A DNA stretch of 64,000 nt from Streptococcus suis (lineage in GTDB: Bacteria > Bacillota > Bacilli > Lactobacillales > Streptococcaceae). The notes under the pieces are model-generated. The model made no database searches, was not told the DNA's origin, and saw only the letters and a list, made by a program, of their open reading frames with translations. Location: the NCBI GenBank assembly GCA_002831545.1, contig CP025095.1, positions 1,178,001-1,242,000 on the forward strand, read 5' to 3'. Positions 60,532 through 64,000 of this stretch are shown here, in pieces. The translations under genes were made by a program, and so were the position numbers. The first letter of the stretch is position 1, and the number at the start of each line of letters is the position of its first letter.

Positions 60532-63500
60532 ATGCGAGTTGAAGAATACGCCAACTATGTCGGAGACTTATCCACTCATTATCTTTCGGATGTAGATGCT
60601 TATCAAAGGATGCTAGGGCGGCTAGGTTATGTCGTTGGTTTTGGCTTTCAAAACCAATTGAGTATTATTCATCAGAAACCGACAGCTAGCTTATGCTCAG
60701 ATTTTCAATCTTGGAAGTCCGTTGACTATATTGTTAGACGTGGTCAAAAAGGGGTACCGATTTTATTATCTAATCAATCAACGACTAGCGTAGGGTATGT
60801 CTTTGATATTAGCCAGACTGTCCTAGTGAATAAGGATAGACGACCAATTGAACAATGGAGATATGAATCAGGAAAAGATTTATCCATCCTTACAGATATT
60901 ATTGATGAGAGATTGTCACTTAGACCGGAAAATGAAGAGGCAGCGATTCGTTATTTGGCAGGATTAGCTACCAAAGGTATTGGCCAAAAAGTCCTTGCAG
61001 GAATGAATTTAGATGTGGAAAGTGAAAACTATTTACTTCGTTTTATTGAACAAAGTTTTCAAGCAGTATTTGCTGGTAGACTTGGGGTTGAGATGGACCT
61101 AAACAATGATTTACTTGAGAATGGGTTAGGTCAATTTAGTCCTAGACAGTTTCTGCTTTTTGGTGATTACTTATCAAGAATGTCCCAAAAAATTTTTCGT
61201 ATTATTCATCAAAAAAAGATTGAGAAAATTGCATTAAAAGAGCAGACAAAAGAGATTATTGAGCGGTATAATGATGGTGTAGAAGATAGAGGAGGTCAAC
61301 CAAATGAATCAAGCATTAGTTATCGAGAAGATGAATACGACCATGACAGCCAACGAGTTCAGTCATTGTCAGACAACAGAGGAGATAGTAGAGATGATTT
61401 ACCAACAAACTCTTCATACACTTCAAACCAATCCACAGATTCAGAGAGAGATTGGGACAGCCCCCTACGCCAAGGAACGATTGGAGTATCTGAGCAAGGA
61501 GGAGAGCAAGATGGAAATGTTGCTAGAATTGTATCAGACAGCCCAGTTGATTCCTCACTTGATGGAAGTGGAGAAAGAGGCTCAGACGATGACGCTAATA
61601 CTCGAACAACAATTGATACCAGAGTGGAATTTGACCGAGGAATTGAAATCCAAGGACATGTTGAAGTGGACCGCTCAGATGAACAACCTACGCTCCTCGA
61701 TCAAGGAACAGGTAAGGCACAATCTGATTTACATTTAGCAAAAATAACCAAAGAAGAATTGCATGATGTTCTTCGTAAAGGAACAGGAACACAAGGTGGG
61801 CGACTAAGAGTTGCTCACTTTTTTGCTAGTCAAGAAGATATAAAATTTCAAGCCCAGTTTTTACAAAAGGAATACGGCTGGGGTGGAGCAAGTGGTCCAA
61901 GTTTTCCAATTTCCTATCAATATGATTCAAAGGGATTACATTTAACACGTAAATCCGATGGACATAGGGAATCATTCAGTTGGCGACAAGTTGCGGGTGA
62001 AATTGATGCTCTATTGGAAGAAGAAACCTATCTTTCTGATGATGAAAATAAACTTTATCGTTTTAATGACCATATTTTTTCTGACTTTGAGTCTTCACCG
62101 TTATTTGAATTTGATAAACAAGAAAATGGACAAATCATCGTCTACATGGAAGATGAAATGGTTGCTCGCATTGATACGGTTGGTCAGATTAACTATGTAC
62201 TGGAATTAGAAGAACGATTCAGATACAAAATTGATGAGTATGCACGAAACCTAGAAAACAGTCTATTGCTTGAAAAAATGAAGGAGCATGAGCAATTAGA
62301 CCTCTTTGATTTTGATGCGTTAGAAGAGGAAACTTCTGATGAAACTGCAGAAGTAGAACAAGAGAATTCTGAAAAATACAGAATTGCAGAGTTCACCACA
62401 GTTAATACTGAAGAAAGACCATTGGAAAATTTTGTACTTGAAGATCTACCAGGTTCATTACCTCCGTCACAACGCTTAGAAAATAATCTTGCTGCAATTC
62501 AAATCATAAAGAATATTGAGAGAGAAGGCAGAAGAGCCAACCGACAAGAACAAGAAACTCTTTCATTATATGTTGGTTGGGGAGGTCTTGCAGATGTCTT
62601 CAATGAGGAGAAGACAGGTCAATGGGCTGATGCTCGAAGTAAATTACAAGAATTATTATCACCAGAAGAATATCAAGCAGCCAAGGAATCAACTTTGACT
62701 GCTTTTTATACCCCACCACTCGTGATTGATTCTATTTATAAAGTCTTGCAGAATCTTGGTTTTGAGAAAGGCAATATTCTGGAACCCTCTTGTGGGGTAG
62801 GAAATTTTATCGGTCGTTTACCAAAAGATATGAATCGTTCTAAGGTGTATGGAGTCGAGCTGGATAAATTGAGTGGTAGGATAGCTCAGGAACTTTATCA
62901 AAAATCAAGTGTGCAGATAAAGGGATTTGAAGAAACAAGATTTTCTAATAATTTCTTTGATGTAGCGGTTGGGAATGTGCCGTTTGGAGATTTCAAACTA
63001 ACTGATCGAGATTATGACCGAGAAAACTTTCTTATCCATGACTACTTTTTTGCCAAGTCAATCGACAAAATTCGTAGTGGAGGTATTATTGCATTTGTAA
63101 CTTCTTCTGGAACAATGGATAAACAAGACAGTCGTGTTCGACAATATTTGGCCAATCGATGTGACTTGTTGGGTGCTATTCGATTGCCAAATGATACCTT
63201 TAAGGGGTTAGCAGGTACTGAGGTTACAAGTGATATTCTAGTCTTACAAAAACGGGATGTTGTGAGAGAGCAGGATGTGGACTGGATACATTTAGCTAGA
63301 GATGAGAATGGCCTTATTTACAATAAGTATTTTGTAGAACATCCAGAGATGGTCTTGGGGCAAATGGCAGAAGTCTCAGGTCGATTTGGTCCTAGTTTAG
63401 CCTGTCTTTCAGATGGGAGTGACCTACAGGAGCAACTTAGCACAGCTATTCAATCCATTCAGGGAGAAATCCCACGTGCCGAACAAGTTCACAGTTTAGA

Positions 63501-64000
63501 TGATGGACAGGACATTCTTCCAGCAATGGATCATGTTAAGAATTTCTCTTATACTTTGGTTGATGGAGTTCCATATTACAGAGAAGACTCTGTCATGATT
63601 CGTCAAAAGTTATCACTTAAAGAACTAAATAGATTAAGAGATTACATCTACGTAGTGGATAGTTTGAAAAAAGTTATTCAACTCCAAAAAGAAAATGCCA
63701 GCGATGTTTTGATTCAAGAAAGTCAAGAGCAACTGAACAAGGCATATGATTCTTTTAAAGCGAAATATGATTTTATCAACTCTACACTTAATCGCAGGAA
63801 TTTACACGAGGATAGTCATTATCCCTTAGTATCATCTATTGAGAAGCTAGACAAAGGTAAGTTTGTAGGGAAGGGCGATATTTTCTTTAAGCGGACAATA
63901 GCAAAAGCAAAGGTTGTCGAGCATTGTGATACTAGTCATGAGGCCTTGATTCTTTCAATTTCTGAAAAGGGAAGGGTTGACTTCGACTATATGACACAGT
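60532..64000 (+). CDS. Giant ArdC-like / N6-methylase / helicase-type ICE protein (partial)
   Basis: ATG after AAAGGAGAAGTC opens a frame that runs without a stop to the window edge (1156 codons read). Residues 35-90 (GFGFQNQLSIIHQKPTASLC followed by WKSVDYIVRRGQKGVPILL) resemble the ArdC N-terminal single-strand-binding anti-restriction domain. Residues 255-405 are a Ser/Asp/Gly-rich linker. LGTLADVFNEE-like YVGWGGLADVFNEE is near 682. A DNA methylase core follows with ILEPSCGVGNFIG (about 750) and NVPFGD (about 815). Such proteins usually end in an SNF2-type helicase, here outside the window. It may protect or process incoming ICE DNA. Another gene is embedded in the linker-coding DNA. Confidence 0.88.
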   Translation, partial: MRVEEYANYVGDLSTHYLSDVDAYQRMLGRLGYVVGFGFQNQLSIIHQKPTASLCSDFQSWKSVDYIVRRGQKGVPILLSNQSTTSVGYVFDISQTVLVNKDRRPIEQWRYESGKDLSILTDIIDERLSLRPENEEAAIRYLAGLATKGIGQKVLAGMNLDVESENYLLRFIEQSFQAVFAGRLGVEMDLNNDLLENGLGQFSPRQFLLFGDYLSRMSQKIFRIIHQKKIEKIALKEQTKEIIERYNDGVEDRGGQPNESSISYREDEYDHDSQRVQSLSDNRGDSRDDLPTNSSYTSNQSTDSERDWDSPLRQGTIGVSEQGGEQDGNVARIVSDSPVDSSLDGSGERGSDDDANTRTTIDTRVEFDRGIEIQGHVEVDRSDEQPTLLDQGTGKAQSDLHLAKITKEELHDVLRKGTGTQGGRLRVAHFFASQEDIKFQAQFLQKEYGWGGASGPSFPISYQYDSKGLHLTRKSDGHRESFSWRQVAGEIDALLEEETYLSDDENKLYRFNDHIFSDFESSPLFEFDKQENGQIIVYMEDEMVARIDTVGQINYVLELEERFRYKIDEYARNLENSLLLEKMKEHEQLDLFDFDALEEETSDETAEVEQENSEKYRIAEFTTVNTEERPLENFVLEDLPGSLPPSQRLENNLAAIQIIKNIEREGRRANRQEQETLSLYVGWGGLADVFNEEKTGQWADARSKLQELLSPEEYQAAKESTLTAFYTPPLVIDSIYKVLQNLGFEKGNILEPSCGVGNFIGRLPKDMNRSKVYGVELDKLSGRIAQELYQKSSVQIKGFEETRFSNNFFDVAVGNVPFGDFKLTDRDYDRENFLIHDYFFAKSIDKIRSGGIIAFVTSSGTMDKQDSRVRQYLANRCDLLGAIRLPNDTFKGLAGTEVTSDILVLQKRDVVREQDVDWIHLARDENGLIYNKYFVEHPEMVLGQMAEVSGRFGPSLACLSDGSDLQEQLSTAIQSIQGEIPRAEQVHSLDDGQDILPAMDHVKNFSYTLVDGVPYYREDSVMIRQKLSLKELNRLRDYIYVVDSLKKVIQLQKENASDVLIQESQEQLNKAYDSFKAKYDFINSTLNRRNLHEDSHYPLVSSIEKLDKGKFVGKGDIFFKRTIAKAKVVEHCDTSHEALILSISEKGRVDFDYMTQ
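61304..61738 (+). CDS. TnpV-like protein encoded inside the giant gene (+1 frame)
   Basis: A 144-codon frame lies in the +1 frame of the giant gene with its own ribosome site, AGGAGGT, seven bases before the ATG. The protein looks like a real one: helical, rich in Leu/Glu/Gln, with IPHLMEVEKEAQTMTLILEQ, TEELKSKDMLKWTAQMNNLR and an LIYI ending. This order (PHL-E-A-M, TE-LK-M-W-MN, LIY/LIF at the end) matches TnpV proteins of Firmicutes mobile elements (from memory). The host frame over the same DNA is a low-complexity acidic linker (residues about 258-402), as expected if the linker exists to accommodate this gene. TnpV function is unknown. Confidence 0.7.
   Translation: MNQALVIEKMNTTMTANEFSHCQTTEEIVEMIYQQTLHTLQTNPQIQREIGTAPYAKERLEYLSKEESKMEMLLELYQTAQLIPHLMEVEKEAQTMTLILEQQLIPEWNLTEELKSKDMLKWTAQMNNLRSSIKEQVRHNLIYI

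Larger units (their letters stand above)
42644..64000. mobile_element. Integrative conjugative element (ICESa2603-like), left part
   Basis: From the att core onward the genes are replication, surface protein, PcfB, coupling protein, type IV secretion components, hydrolase, methyltransferases and a giant helicase/methylase-type gene. This is a conjugation module integrated at rplL. Integrase, relaxase and the second att site are not in the window, so the element continues to the right. Confidence 0.9.

Noticed and set aside
61958..62209. 83-codon frame within the giant ICE gene
   Set aside because: Unlike 61304-61738, it has no ribosome site, and its composition (Met/Leu/Lys-rich runs) is that of a chance frame.

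Overview
The window looks like a low-GC Streptococcus chromosome, most probably Streptococcus suis. That is an inference from a YSIRK/LPXTG surface protein style, an LPXTG-anchored 5'-nucleotidase, a BOX-like small repeat, PyrR attenuators, and an ICESa2603-type integrative conjugative element (ICE) inserted at the 3' end of rplL. About 29 kb of ordinary core chromosome lies between two stretches of mobile DNA.

1-13.2 kb, mobile: a class I lanthipeptide operon (LanB dehydratase, LanT exporter, LanC cyclase; no precursor gene in view), a heavily degraded CHAP/SH3b surface hydrolase, a small XRE regulator with a palindromic operator candidate, a strongly structured leader, a 46-residue protein and three overlapping large serine recombinases. 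The recombinases abut a Nudix hydrolase gene that lacks its N-terminus. This suggests that the whole left region is an integrated element inserted in that gene, with its other end left of the window.

13.2-42.6 kb, core: two paralogous amino-acid binding lipoproteins under near-identical promoters; a minus-strand glycogen operon glgC-glgD-glgA-glgB with a perfect cre box; a LysR regulator; two PyrR-attenuated pyrimidine units (pyrK-pyrDb, and pyrF-pyrophosphatase-like-pyrE); a GtrB-like glycosyltransferase, ung and pyrC; an LPXTG 5'-nucleotidase; a maf gene broken by one stop codon; a YkgJ-family protein, rbgA, rnhB and a YdcF-like membrane protein; then, on the minus strand, hemolysin III, a DUF1836 gene carrying an in-frame BOX-like insertion, and a rhodanese; then an acetyltransferase, dprA with a competence box, topA, and rplJ-rplL with the L10 leader. 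A dispersed modular repeat occurs after pyrC and again after topA.

42.6-64 kb, ICE: it starts at the rplL attachment core and runs off the right edge. In order it has a RepA_N-like initiator with internal iteron-like repeats, an LPXTG G5-repeat surface protein, PcfB, a VirD4/PcfC coupling ATPase (apparent ATT start), an SSB-like protein, Maff2, VirB6/TrbL-like, PrgI, VirB4, a large CHAP hydrolase, DUF4315, and a DUF4366-like protein. Next comes a two-gene DUF3990-like module with its own promoter and terminator. It is followed by two cytosine-C5 methyltransferases, a hypothetical gene, and a giant ArdC-like/N6-methylase/helicase-type gene that is open at the window edge.

The most unusual observation is a complete TnpV-like gene with a good ribosome binding site, encoded in the +1 frame inside the giant gene. 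It lies exactly where the host protein is a Ser/Asp-rich linker. A second out-of-frame ORF sits inside the first methyltransferase.
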